A DNA stretch of 64,000 nt, from NCBI GenBank assembly GCA_963921825.1, contig OY997590.1, positions 61,804,012-61,868,011 on the forward strand, given 5' to 3'. Under the pieces are notes generated by a model. It was given only the letters and a program-made list of their open reading frames with translations, was not told where the DNA came from and did no database searches. The translations under genes were made by a program, and so were the position numbers. The DNA comes from Erodium maritimum. Its lineage: Eukaryota > Streptophyta > Magnoliopsida > Geraniales > Geraniaceae. Each line of letters opens with the position of its first letter. The first letter of the stretch is position 1. Of this stretch, positions 12,650 to 22,187 are shown piece after piece.

Positions 12650-14690
12650 TTGTAGCTTTCATTAATATAAACTGAAACTCACTACAGTAGCCATGTTACT
12701 CAAGAGGGAGAGGATCCAATAAGTCTCAAAGACAAATTAATCCAAAATAGACTCAATTATGACAAACATTATAGTGCAGGGAAAGTAACTAAAATAAGAA
12801 ATAAAACCAATACTAAAGAAGAAAAGCAAATCCAAAGGTGTCCATTGCTCGGAACAGCTCAAGGTGGGGTGGAAACGCTGTTTGATCCCTACTTTCCAAG
12901 GACTCGTCTCGTCGACCCAACGACCGATTGAACCACCGAACTTGAACCAAGTAATAAGGCGGCAAGGAACAACTCTCCCCAGGGACCCCTCCCGGAGTCG
13001 GTCCCTAGAGCCATGAGTTCTTCTCATTTCTCCTGGCGAGGCTGTTTTCAAGCCCTCGACTGATCTTCTAGTGGCTCCCCCGTTGTGTCCCTCTTCTGGC
13101 TACTCGGCCCCTACTGCAAACACCCAGGACAGCCTGACGTAGACGATTGGCCGACGACCCAGGTGGATGGCTCCTTTCCTAATCGAAACTGAGCTCGTAA
13201 ACCCGGATAAAGTATCGGGTCAACGATCGTATGGGGTGTCTTCTCCCGTGCCAATCCGGTTCTTGGTATTGGATCCAGGGTCAGCGAGGCAAACCTGGTG
13301 GTGGTGGTAGTGGACGCATCTCTTTTCCCCAATCGGTCTCGTAGGGTCGATCTACTTTGGCGGTCTTGAATTCCAAAAGGGAGTCCCCGTAACGAGGAAC
13401 TCTCGGGATCTCCCACTCGCAATCGCTAACCATGTGGCCAATTCTGGCACAATTGAAACAGAAAGTAGGGAGCTTAGCATACGTGAGGGTGACACGTACA
13501 GGCTCCGGGTAGTCTCGGAAGCTCATAGTCATTGTACGGTGGAGTGGTATCTTCACGTCAATCCAGAACCGAACTTTCACAGTTCTGCCCCACTGATCAC
13601 ACGGGGTATCTACATGTTCTCCTAGGGCTACTCCGATCGCCTCCCTGGTGGCCTTTGTACGGACAAGAGGTGGGATACCCCGAGCAAAGACCCTTAGCTG
13701 GTACTTGTCCAACCGAGGGAGGTTCCTAGACATGGGATCCAAGATCTCCCCGAGAAGCAGCAGATGGCCATGGAAGCACCATGGTTCACTCTGGCGGACC
13801 CAAGTCCTATCCGCCGATGAACGAAAGTAAAAAAACAGAGTGTCCGGTTCGAGATCCTTGACGACCCCCCTGTCGTAGCGCAACCTCAAGCCCGAGTGAT
13901 GACCTCCAACATAAGTTCCTTCCGCATTAGAGTCGGAGCGGCTAGACGGCCTACCAAGCCAAATTGAAGGTGAGCTAGGGTTTGTGGATCCGATGGGTTG
14001 TAGGGCACCACCACCACGACCGCGTCCTCCTATGTAATCCAGCACGCCGAGAACCCCTCCTGAAGATCCCCTATAATGGAGGGGTGAGTAGGATGGGTTG
14101 AGAACCCTTCATGCATGGTAGATGGGTTGGAAGCTAGGACCTGTCTCAGATCAGTCCCTGTGGCGCCTGAAGCCGGAGGAGACGAGGCCCGCGTAGGGAA
14201 GGATTGTGGCGCTCCAGCAGGAAGTTAAGATATTGAGGGCTCAACCTTACCCGTTGCACTCCTGGCAGGAGAAACTTTGGGAAGGGTAGCTTCGGGATCG
14301 CCAAGAACAGACCAGAGGGAGGCTGCGCCTTGGTTGGCCTTCCTCGCTTCGGCCTAGGGTTTCTTAGAAGCGATGTCGTGGCTCCAGGCTCGAACACCAC
14401 CAGTGATTTCTCCTCGAGGCGGGGGGGGGGGGGATACGACTTCTGGAACAGAAGAGGACGATGGTGACGAGGTTTCTTCTTTTTCTTTTCCCGGATAGGC
14501 TTGACAAAACCATTAGGGGGCTGGGGCATAACAAGAGGAGAGGGAGGAGGATCACTTAGGGATGGTGACCCCTCAACAACAGGCGAGACTGACAGCAAAG
14601 CCGTCATGATCGCAAAAAGTACAAGCATCATAAAAAATCTTGGACAGAAAGACAAATTTCTCAGTAAGTTTTTTTCCAAACTATTTTTTT
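12650..14690 (-). mobile_element. LINE-type unit carrying ORF1 only, minus strand
   Basis: On the minus strand a proline-rich N-terminal frame (14679-14146) leads into a DUF4283/CCHC frame (14045-13281), then ~600 bp of non-coding sequence ending near ATTAATGAAAGCTACAAC at about 12650-12670. No reverse transcriptase is present. Boundaries are approximate and no target-site duplication was seen. A 14-base G run at 14420-14433 is a likely sequencing weak spot. Confidence 0.6.
13281..14679 (-). pseudogene. LINE ORF1-like protein (DUF4283 plus CCHC zinc knuckle)
   Basis: The N-terminal frame (177 residues) is Pro-rich with a basic KKKKKPRHHR stretch. The C-terminal frame (254 residues) lies in a different phase, so at least one frameshift separates them. 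The C-terminal part has DTLFFYFRSS, WVRQSEPWCFHGHLLLL and WIDVKIPL, followed by an intact CCHC knuckle CFNCARIGHMVSDC. These are the DUF4283 and zf-CCHC_4 modules of plant L1 ORF1. It is closely related in design to the + strand unit at 10168-12207 but clearly diverged from it, so they are separate insertions rather than one recent inverted duplication. Confidence 0.72.
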
Positions 14691-14699
14691 TTGAGGTAA

Positions 14700-15195
14700 C
14701 TAATTTATTAATATATGATCTACATTCTAAAACTTGAATTTAATTAAGCGTGTTCACATTTTATTTATTATTTTAACATATAAAAACCCATTTGAAAGTT
14801 TTCTATAATGAACATTGATTGATGACAAGCATGTTCATAAAATTATACTTGTTAGGAACCTTCTTACACTATGAACTTAGTGTTAAGAAAATTATCCCAA
14901 ATGATAATGTACTAATTTTCTAACTTCTTTTTCTTATCTAATAACTTCCACTAAACTGGATAATGGATCATAGTTGGCCCAATGAATAACCAATCTAAAA
15001 TTCGACCGGCCAAAAAAAAAGTGTGCGGCTATTTCACCAATAAACGAACATAGCAACACTCACTATGGCTGACTTAATCATATTATTAATCATCCCAACT
15101 TTATGATAATTCCCAATTTATCCCACTTGGATAAATGATATTTCTGTCTATCACATTAATCAACACTTTGTTTAATCGGGGAGGGAATCTAGAAT
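14700..15195. other. AT-rich intergenic upstream of polygalacturonase
   Basis: No reading frame, repeat or RNA gene is recognised. It presumably contains the distal promoter of the polygalacturonase gene. Confidence 0.4.
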
Positions 15196-15203
15196 TATAA
15201 AAA
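15196..15203 (+). promoter_or_regulatory. TATA box of the polygalacturonase gene
   Basis: TATAAAAA lies 163 bp upstream of the start codon, a plausible distance for a TATA box plus a ~130 nt leader. No other TATA-like motif is nearer. Confidence 0.5.
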
Positions 15204-15365
15204 AGGCGAAAAAGGAAAAAGGGTACGCATTCGCAATTTGAGCCCAAAAGCAAGGGCAGTTTCGGAACACGAAGCCATATATTAAACTGTCTATAACTAC
15301 CTGAGAGTCATTCCCCTGTTCCAAAACAGAGTGCCGTCTTATTTCTTCTCCAAAAAAGTTTAGAA

Positions 15366-17778
15366 ATGAACAGAGGCAAGAACTCGTCTGTTCTTCTTTC
15401 TCTGGTGCTTCTTGTTTCAGTGGTCGTCGCGTTTTCAACGATCTCTGTGGAAGCTAGAAAGCACCATGGCCACGCCAAGAAGCACAGACCTAGCAAGCAC
15501 CAGAAAGGAGCTTCTGGCAATGGCGATTCTCGGGACCCACCTGTCCCCGTCCCCGACCCTTCACCCACCAGTTCCGGGGTTTTCAATGTCATGTCCTTCG
15601 GAGCTAAAGGAGACGGAGTTTCCGACGATTCAAAGGTGAAGTGAACTCATGAAAAGACCCAAAACTTGTTTAGAGACTGAGTGTGGCATTTTATACTTAA
15701 TGTGTTTTTATGTAATGACCGAAGCAGGCGCTGGTGGCAGCTTGGCAAGCTGCTTGTAGAGTGGCGTCTGCAACTGTGGAGGTCCCAGCTGGCTTCACCT
15801 TCCTCATCGCTCCTCTAACTCTCCAAGGTCCTTGCATGCCTCACCTTGCTCTTCAGGTTTGTCTTTTTCTTCTTTGGCCTCTTTCTTGATCTCACCATCT
15901 TCCAAATTTATTGGTTTTGGTTTTATTATAACATGATCTATTTTGTCTCAACAGATAGATGGGACATTGCTGGCCCCTGGAAATGTAGGTGCTTGGCCGA
16001 AAGCTAGCTTGTTTCAGTGGATAAATTTGAAATGGGTCCGTGAGTTTACCATCAAAGGCTCTGGTTCTGTTGATGGCCAAGGCTCTAATTGGTGGACCCC
16101 TTCACACATCTCTTATATTCAGGTAATCAATTACCATTATCTATCGGAAAAAATGTGGACTTCATTATATTTTGAGCTCACAACTTATCTATTTGCATTT
16201 TTAATGGATTGATTATTTGACACGTTACCAAACTTTCATCAGTGCATTGTGGATACTTTCAATATGCACGAGTCTAAACTTAATTTTGTAATGTGTGGTT
16301 TTGCAGAAAAAATCCAATCACATTCCTAGCATGAAACCAACGGTAACATTTATTACCATTTTCTCACTTTTCCTCTTCCTTATTGTGTTTACTTGGCATG
16401 AACAACCTAAGTTCAAACCCTCTTCTCTGTTTCATTATATGTTTCATTATAGGCAATAAGATTTTATGCAAGCTATAATGTGACCGTCCAAGACATCAAG
16501 ATCTTAAACAGCCCTCTGTGCCATCTGAAATTCGACAGCTCCGGCGGGGTTAAGGTCAACAACATCACAATCTCTTCGCCGGAGGACAGCCCTAACACCG
16601 ACGGGATTCACCTGCAGAACACCCAGGATGTGGAGATTCACCATTCCAATATTGCATGTGGTTCGTTGCAGGAACCTTTTCTAATCCATTTTTGTTTTTG
16701 TTTATCCACTTGGTCTATACAAAATTAGCCTATAAGGCCCCACCTAGCATAGTGCTTGGCACATTACAAAAATTATATCGCGGAGCACAAAGTTATAGTA
16801 TGTGTTTTAGGAAATATTATTGGTCCATAGAGCTACTTTAAACGGTTTAACGGTCACAAAACTAACTTTTGTACAAGCATGAACAAAAAGCACACAACCT
16901 TGTAGGCAGTGACACCAAATTCCACAATCTATACACTTTGGGTTTGTTATAAATAAATAAATATAGGGGATTGGAACCAAACCATCTTGTATTTATTCTT
17001 TGAAATATTTGTTAATGTAGTGTGTTAATTTTGTGTTCTAATACTAGAATTTGTGTTACTGTCAGGGGATGATTGTGTTTCCATACAAACGGGTTGTTCC
17101 AATGTACATGTTCATCATATTAATTGTGGACCGGGACACGGTATAAGGTACATTCTATTATAAACCTAAGATTTGAACTCAAAATGGTAGCTTAATTAAT
17201 GACAACAACAATAGCATAAATGTGTTAACAAAATTGGTTATGATTATTAATGTTGTTACAGCATAGGAGGACTAGGGAAAGACAAGAGCGTTGCATGTGT
17301 ATCGGACATAGTAGTTGATCAAGTAACAATCCAGAACACAATGTCGGGAGTGAGGATCAAAACATGGCAAGGAGGCATGGGACAGGTGAAGAACGTAACG
17401 TTTTCGAACATCGAGGTCGTGGACGTTAAGGTTCCGATAATCATAGACCAATACTACTGCGACAAGAAAGCGTGCAGGAACCAGAGCGGAGCGGTGGCTG
17501 TGTCGGGCGTCCGATACGACCAGATAACAGGGACGTACTCGGCTCAGCCGATCCGCCTTGCCTGCAGCAACGCCGTGCCGTGCATCGGCGTTGATTTGAT
17601 CGACATTCAGCTGAAGCCGTCCCCGAATTTCCGAAGCTTCAGGCAAGCTCTGTGCTGGAACTCGTACGGGAAATCTCAAGCCCCGTTGATTCCGTCGAGC
17701 ATAGACTATTGCTTGAGAAGGGGTGGAGGTTTGGTGAAGGGACTTGCAACCTCTCACGATCAAACCCATATGTGTTAG
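15366..17778 (+). CDS. polygalacturonase (glycoside hydrolase family 28), seven exons, 469 aa
   Basis: Exons: 15366-15635, 15728-15856, 15955-16122, 16307-16342, 16453-16660, 17066-17147, 17262-17778. All introns are GT/AG, with phases 0,0,0,0,1,2, and the total of 1410 nt is an exact multiple of three. The start is the first ATG after the TATA. Residues 1-30 form a signal peptide ([14 protein letters not shown]). A His/Lys/Pro-rich linker follows (about 31-70), then the GH28 beta-helix from about residue 73 ([19 protein letters not shown]). The catalytic signatures are intact: NTD (249-251), GDDC (271-274), GHG (294-296) and RIK (329-331). Family knowledge: it hydrolyses homogalacturonan in the cell wall during expansion or separation. 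The His/Lys/Pro-rich linker recalls the Arabidopsis At1g48100 group (PGX3-like); this is from memory. Endo or exo action cannot be told from sequence alone. Confidence 0.95.
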
Positions 17779-17818
17779 TACTAAATCGCAGCAGCTCTCC
17801 GTGAGTATCGACGGTGAG

Positions 17819-17835
17819 CATTGTGGATGCTCTTA
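17819..17835 (+). repeat. Harbinger TIR-like 17-mer in the polygalacturonase 3' UTR
   Basis: CATTGTGGATGCTCTTA is the exact inverse of the Harbinger terminus TAGAGCATCCACAATG seen at 35509, including the TTA target edge. No matching partner was found nearby, so it may be a transposon remnant contributing to the 3' UTR, or chance. Confidence 0.35.
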
Positions 17836-18009
17836 TGCTTCCCTTCTGCAAAAATATTTCATTGTTAGAGGGTGATGGCCTTTCTCTTATGCCTTATCAT
17901 AGATCAATGTTCACTCATTCCTATCCAAATATGTTCTTCAACCTCACTGTAAGTCATATCAAACTAAATTAAGTTTTTCAAATCTATCTTTTCTCTTCTT
18001 TTGTCTCCA

Positions 18010-18015
18010 AATAAA
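18010..18015 (+). terminator. candidate poly(A) signal of the polygalacturonase gene
   Basis: AATAAA lies 232 bp after the stop codon in T-rich sequence. It is a canonical signal at a normal 3' UTR distance. Confidence 0.4.
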
Positions 18016-18098
18016 GGTTGTACAGGCTAACGAGGATGGTTTGGAAATGATTATGTAATCTAAAATTTGTCATTTCATACACTTTCAGAAACTAATTA

Positions 18099-18123
18099 AT
18101 ATATATATATATATATATATATA
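18099..18123. repeat. (AT)n microsatellite
   Basis: About twelve AT units directly downstream of the polygalacturonase 3' region. Confidence 0.95.
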
Positions 18124-18407
18124 GTAGGAATTGGGTCAATGAAAGTGGTATTATATAATTGTGGTAAATCAGGTGTCAGTGTTGTTGGTGTTGTTGTGGG
18201 AGTGAGGGAGAGAGAGGGACAGTTATGAATATTCTCTTTTCTTTCCTTGGAAGAGCAAAATAATGCAGAAAACAGCAAGAGAAAGGATAGTGGGTTGGAT
18301 GATGGGAGCCACACAAGCTTGGGCTTTGGGGATTATATATTCTCCCTCCATAGCAGAAAGTTGTCTGTAAATCTATAAAGGGAAGGGAGAGGTCAGGTCA
18401 TATGTGG

Positions 18408-18692
18408 TCAAGGAATGAATGAATTGGAATTGGAATTGGAAGTGCACTGAATATGAGAGATGGAGCTGCATTGGGGACCACCCCTAAATAAGGGTACCTC
18501 CCATCCCATCACAACCCTAACCTTTTCCATATGGGTTGCCCTAAAAACAATAGATTCTTCTAGCATCTTCTTAGGGGTGTGGAACCAACCACTGTGACTT
18601 GGCATGCTGGTTTGAGTTTGCTCTTCCATCATGATGTTGAGATATGCATCATCATGAAAGTCAGAAACAAATTTCACTTGAGAGGAGCCCAT
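18408..18692 (-). CDS. unrecognised small open frame, 94 codons (doubtful)
   Basis: The frame begins MGSSQVKFVSDFHDDAYLN on the minus strand between the polygalacturonase 3' end and the Harbinger edge at 18837. It resembles no family I know. The surrounding 18124-18830 is moderately GC-balanced compared with the flanks and is not obviously transposon-derived, so it might be an exon or a non-coding transcript. The C-terminus is low-complexity (SNSNSNS). Existence as a gene is uncertain. Confidence 0.2.
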   Translation of the reverse strand: MGSSQVKFVSDFHDDAYLNIMMEEQTQTSMPSHSGWFHTPKKMLEESIVFRATHMEKVRVVMGWEVPLFRGGPQCSSISHIQCTSNSNSNSFIP

Positions 18693-18836
18693 TATATCAT
18701 GCTACCAAAGCAAAGCCCACTATGTCACTCACAAGACCCTACTGATATCAATTCATATCCGCACACAAAAAAGACTACCTCCTTTTGCCAAAAGAGCCTA
18801 AGAGACTCATTTGAGTGTGTCGTAAAAGGTTTATTA

Positions 18837-18853
18837 GAGTATCTATAGTGGCG
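18837..18853 (+). repeat. Harbinger A left terminal inverted repeat
   Basis: GAGTATCTATAGTGGCG, preceded by TTA. It matches the end of element B (GAGCATCCACAATGGTG) at 12 of 17 positions. Confidence 0.65.
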
Positions 18854-18995
18854 ATGAGATTGAGTCGGTTCGTACAGTCGAATCAATATTTTTGACAAAA
18901 AAATTGTTTCGAATGCGCGTTTGACAGTCGCATTTAAGTCGAATGTCTAAAGCGTGTTTTCGACATCGAAGATTCTGCAGACCCCGACCTCGGTG

Positions 18996-19346
18996 TGTCA
19001 TGATACGGGCCTTTAAGGCCTTTGGCAAGAATGATTGGGCTTTGAGGCCTTTGCAAGCAAGCCCAAACCAGACAAAAACGGCACCGTTCCATCACTTCAG
19101 CGTCTTCCCCAAATCCCTTTTCGGATAAGAAGGTTGTGCAGCAATGGAGAGGCATGGAATATCAGTTTTGGCATTTTATCCTTTAATTATTTAACTTTCA
19201 ATTTCTAGTTGTTTTTCAATTTCTATAGAGTAGAAGAAGCCCTTAAAAGCTTGATTGTAGACTGTAAGCAGTATTTCCAGAAATCAAGTGAGAATTCTTC
19301 TCCACTTTCATTACCATTTGAGTTCCAATATATCTATATCGTTACA
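18996..19346 (+). repeat. left LTR of the non-autonomous element
   Basis: 351 bp with TG...CA ends, followed two bases later by the primer-binding site. Confidence 0.93.
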
Positions 19347-20347
19347 AGTGGTATCAGATGCCTACGATTCCGCGACGAACACTGGCAGAAATCGCACCTG
19401 ACGGAGAGGCTGAGCTCCGAGAAGAGCTTTCAGATTTGAGGTCGGGCTATAGTCGAATCCAGATGGATACTGCAGTCCTCTGGGTTCAGCTCGAAGAAAT
19501 GCGCCGTGGGATGTCGATCTTGATGCAGGAGAGCTCCCAGTTCCTCGAAGCTTCGAGCTCCCAGCTTCCACAACCAATCGGAGTCAACGGTTGCAAACCG
19601 GACAGACGTCCACCGGAGCTGATATTGAGGGATGAGCTCCATATTGAAAAAATGATCCAAAATCGGTTGATAACTGAACGAGAAGTTTGGGCACACCAAC
19701 AAGTCTCCATTGAGGAACAGATTCAGGAGAAATTGGCTGACTGTGAGAGACTGAAGATAGAATAGAACAAAATTTCTGGTGCAACCAAGATGCTCGATGA
19801 AATGCCAAGGAGAATTTGGCTGCCAAAGTTCAAGGTAAATATATTCCCAAAGGGGTTATGTTCTTACTCTTTGACTATGCAAGCTTGTGTGCCTATGATT
19901 TGGTCAACTGAAATTGGTTCTAGCCCATGGATTTGTGAGTTGAACATTATGATGCGAGTTATCGTTGGGGAATTGATGAACTTTGGGGTCAATATGAACC
20001 TAGTAACCGAGTTCTTGAGTAGTTTGATCCCTGCAAATGTTGGAGCTGATTCAATTAAGTTATTTGGAGTTAATTTTTCTACACATGAAAATAAACTCTT
20101 GAGACAACAAAATGGGTTTTCAATCATGGGGGTTAGGTCTGCTAAGCCATGTTGCAAGGTGATGGTTTCTCTACATATGGTGCATCTCAGCAAAGGTTAT
20201 CAAGAAGGGGGTGTATTTATTTGAATGGAGATTGGTCCAAATAAACAAGTTGTTCAGGGTGTGCAGAACTTTAGAAAATTTGCAGCTGGAGATTATATTA
20301 GTAAGAAATGGAAAGGAGAATAGGGCACCATATTCTATGCGCCCAAA

Positions 20348-21292
20348 GTGTTCGATGAAAGGCCTAGGAGAACTTTGTGGGACAAAATTCAGGTACATTC
20401 ATCTTTACCTGAACTTTGTTCACCTATCCTATTTATTCACTACAATGGGACTGCTGAACTGCGGACTGGTATAGGCACTGTGAAATTTTTATATGAACAC
20501 TTACAATGTTCAATATTATGTATGGGGATAATGACAGACAAGTATCAAGCTAAGGAATTGAGAAATGTTAGAGTTTTTTATGTACTGTTGGAGGGGATAT
20601 TGAGCAATGGTAGGATGATCAAAAAAGTGTGTTGTGCAAATGTAGTGTGTTTAATTTATCCAATGGTTGGTAAAGTGGCAGAGATGATTGTTAAGGGGGG
20701 TTTTAGAACTGAATTGGAGGCATGGTATTTTCTAGTTAAACCCATCAACAGTGTGGACCATGAGATTGTGACAGATGGGTTCTTCAATGGGCAATGTCTT
20801 CTTCCTTCGAAGGAGCTAAGGGCGAGAATAAACTACAGAATGAGGGTATTCGATCAGGAGAGTGATACTGGGTTCGGAGTTGTTGGGGATTGGCTTGGTA
20901 TAAGTATGTTTTGGAAGAACCTATTTTGGCTTTTCATTTTTCCAACGAAGTGGGTTACTAATGTTATTATATGGGAAAGAAAAGGTTTTTTCTTTATAGC
21001 TCAAGACACTTTGGGAAGTATACAAGAGCCATGGATTGTGCTTTCAAAGGCATTTCAACACACTGCATTAAATGGATGCTTGAGGTATGATATGCTCCAT
21101 TTTAATTCCAAGTCATGCTTTGCTCAGTTATTTTGTTACCAGTGGATGTGTGAGTTATACAGAGAGGATCTATCAAAAAGTTCAGAATGTGTGGATTTTA
21201 TTTTTGGTGATCAACTTCAATACAAAAACTTGAGGACAAGCTTTTTTTATGGGAGGTGGAGTACTATGGGGTTAAGTGGGGATGTTGTATAG
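20348..21292 (+). CDS. unrecognised 314-codon frame inside the non-autonomous LTR element
   Basis: This is the longest open frame in the element. It begins MFDERPRRTLWDKIQ and is rich in Trp, Phe and Cys. A similar start, MLDEMPRRIW, occurs upstream at 19790, suggesting an internal duplication of the coding module. No gag, capsid, zinc-knuckle or enzyme motif was recognised. It may be a captured host fragment or a highly diverged structural frame; the function is unknown. Confidence 0.35.
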   Translation: MFDERPRRTLWDKIQVHSSLPELCSPILFIHYNGTAELRTGIGTVKFLYEHLQCSILCMGIMTDKYQAKELRNVRVFYVLLEGILSNGRMIKKVCCANVVCLIYPMVGKVAEMIVKGGFRTELEAWYFLVKPINSVDHEIVTDGFFNGQCLLPSKELRARINYRMRVFDQESDTGFGVVGDWLGISMFWKNLFWLFIFPTKWVTNVIIWERKGFFFIAQDTLGSIQEPWIVLSKAFQHTALNGCLRYDMLHFNSKSCFAQLFCYQWMCELYREDLSKSSECVDFIFGDQLQYKNLRTSFFYGRWSTMGLSGDVV

Positions 21293-21593
21293 AGAAGGAA
21301 TGGTGAGGAGGGGGCTATAGTGGTAAATTATACTAGCAAAATTAAATTGCTGCAATTTTTGGCTCGGGGAACTTATTGGGAGTGCTTAAAATTTTCAAAT
21401 ATCATTAGAGGATATACTACATGTGCTGATTGGGTTCTTGTGGTTTTGAGAATTCACGATTGGACTGATAGAACTACCTGGTGGAAGAACATGTACTGGA
21501 TTTTCAAAGTGCCAGTGAAGAGGGTGAATTGGGATTATTATTTTTTTTCAACAAACAAGCTTGAGGGCAAGCTTGTCTTGAGGAGAATGTATT

Positions 21594-21944
21594 TGTCATG
21601 ATACGGGCCTTTAAGGCCTTTGGCAAGAATGATTGGGCTTTGAGGCCTTTGCAAGCAAGCCCAAACCAGACAAAAACGGCACCGTTCCATCACTTTAGCG
21701 TCTTCCCCAAATCCCTTTTCGGATAAGAAGGTTGCGCAGCAATGGAGAGGCATGGAATATCAGTTTTGGCATTTTATCCTTTAATTATTTAACTTTCAAT
21801 TTCTAGTTGTTTTTCAATTTTTATAGAGTAGAAGAAGCCCTTAAAAGCTTGATTGTAGACTGTAAGCAGTATTTCCAGAAATCAAGTGAAAATTCTTCTC
21901 CACTTTCATTACCATTTGAGCTCCAATATATCTATATCGTTACA
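21594..21944 (+). repeat. right LTR of the non-autonomous element
   Basis: 351 bp, 98.6% identical to the left LTR by eye. It is followed by the CGGTG duplication and the resumed Harbinger sequence. Confidence 0.93.
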
Positions 21945-22187
21945 CGGTGCATTCGAAAAATTCGGACCAGCTGAATCACTTACCAGCGAATCGGAAGGCG
22001 ACACGTGGCAGAGAGTATTAAAAGCCGAAAGTTGATTTCGGCTTTAAATAAACGATCAAACTCCTTCTTCACGACACCAACGATTCTACTAAAAATTCTC
22101 TGCCGTTTCTTCGATCATCCTCGATGTAGAAGCTCTCAGACCGTTTCTCCACCTACAACATGGCCGAGTCCAACCGCAGCAAGTACT

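Larger units (their letters stand above)
18996..21944 (+). mobile_element. non-autonomous LTR retrotransposon with short LTRs, family unknown
   Basis: Identical-length 351 bp LTRs (18996-19346 and 21594-21944) start TGTCATGA and end CGTTACA. The 5 bp duplication CGGTG flanks them (18991-18995 and 21945-21949). A primer-binding site, TGGTATCAGATGCC, lies at 19349-19362, and a purine stretch GAGGAGAA sits just before the right LTR. The 2.2 kb interior has no recognisable gag, protease, integrase or RT. It holds a 135-residue frame near the start (19358-19765) and a 314-residue frame (20348-21292), neither recognised. The LTRs differ at 5 of 351 sites, all transitions, so the insertion is young: under about one million years at commonly used rates. 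The structure looks whole for a non-autonomous element. Its target is Harbinger A. Confidence 0.9.

Noticed and set aside
17272-17769. 165-codon minus-strand frame
   Set aside because: Antisense shadow of polygalacturonase exon 7, where GC-rich codons keep the reverse frame open.
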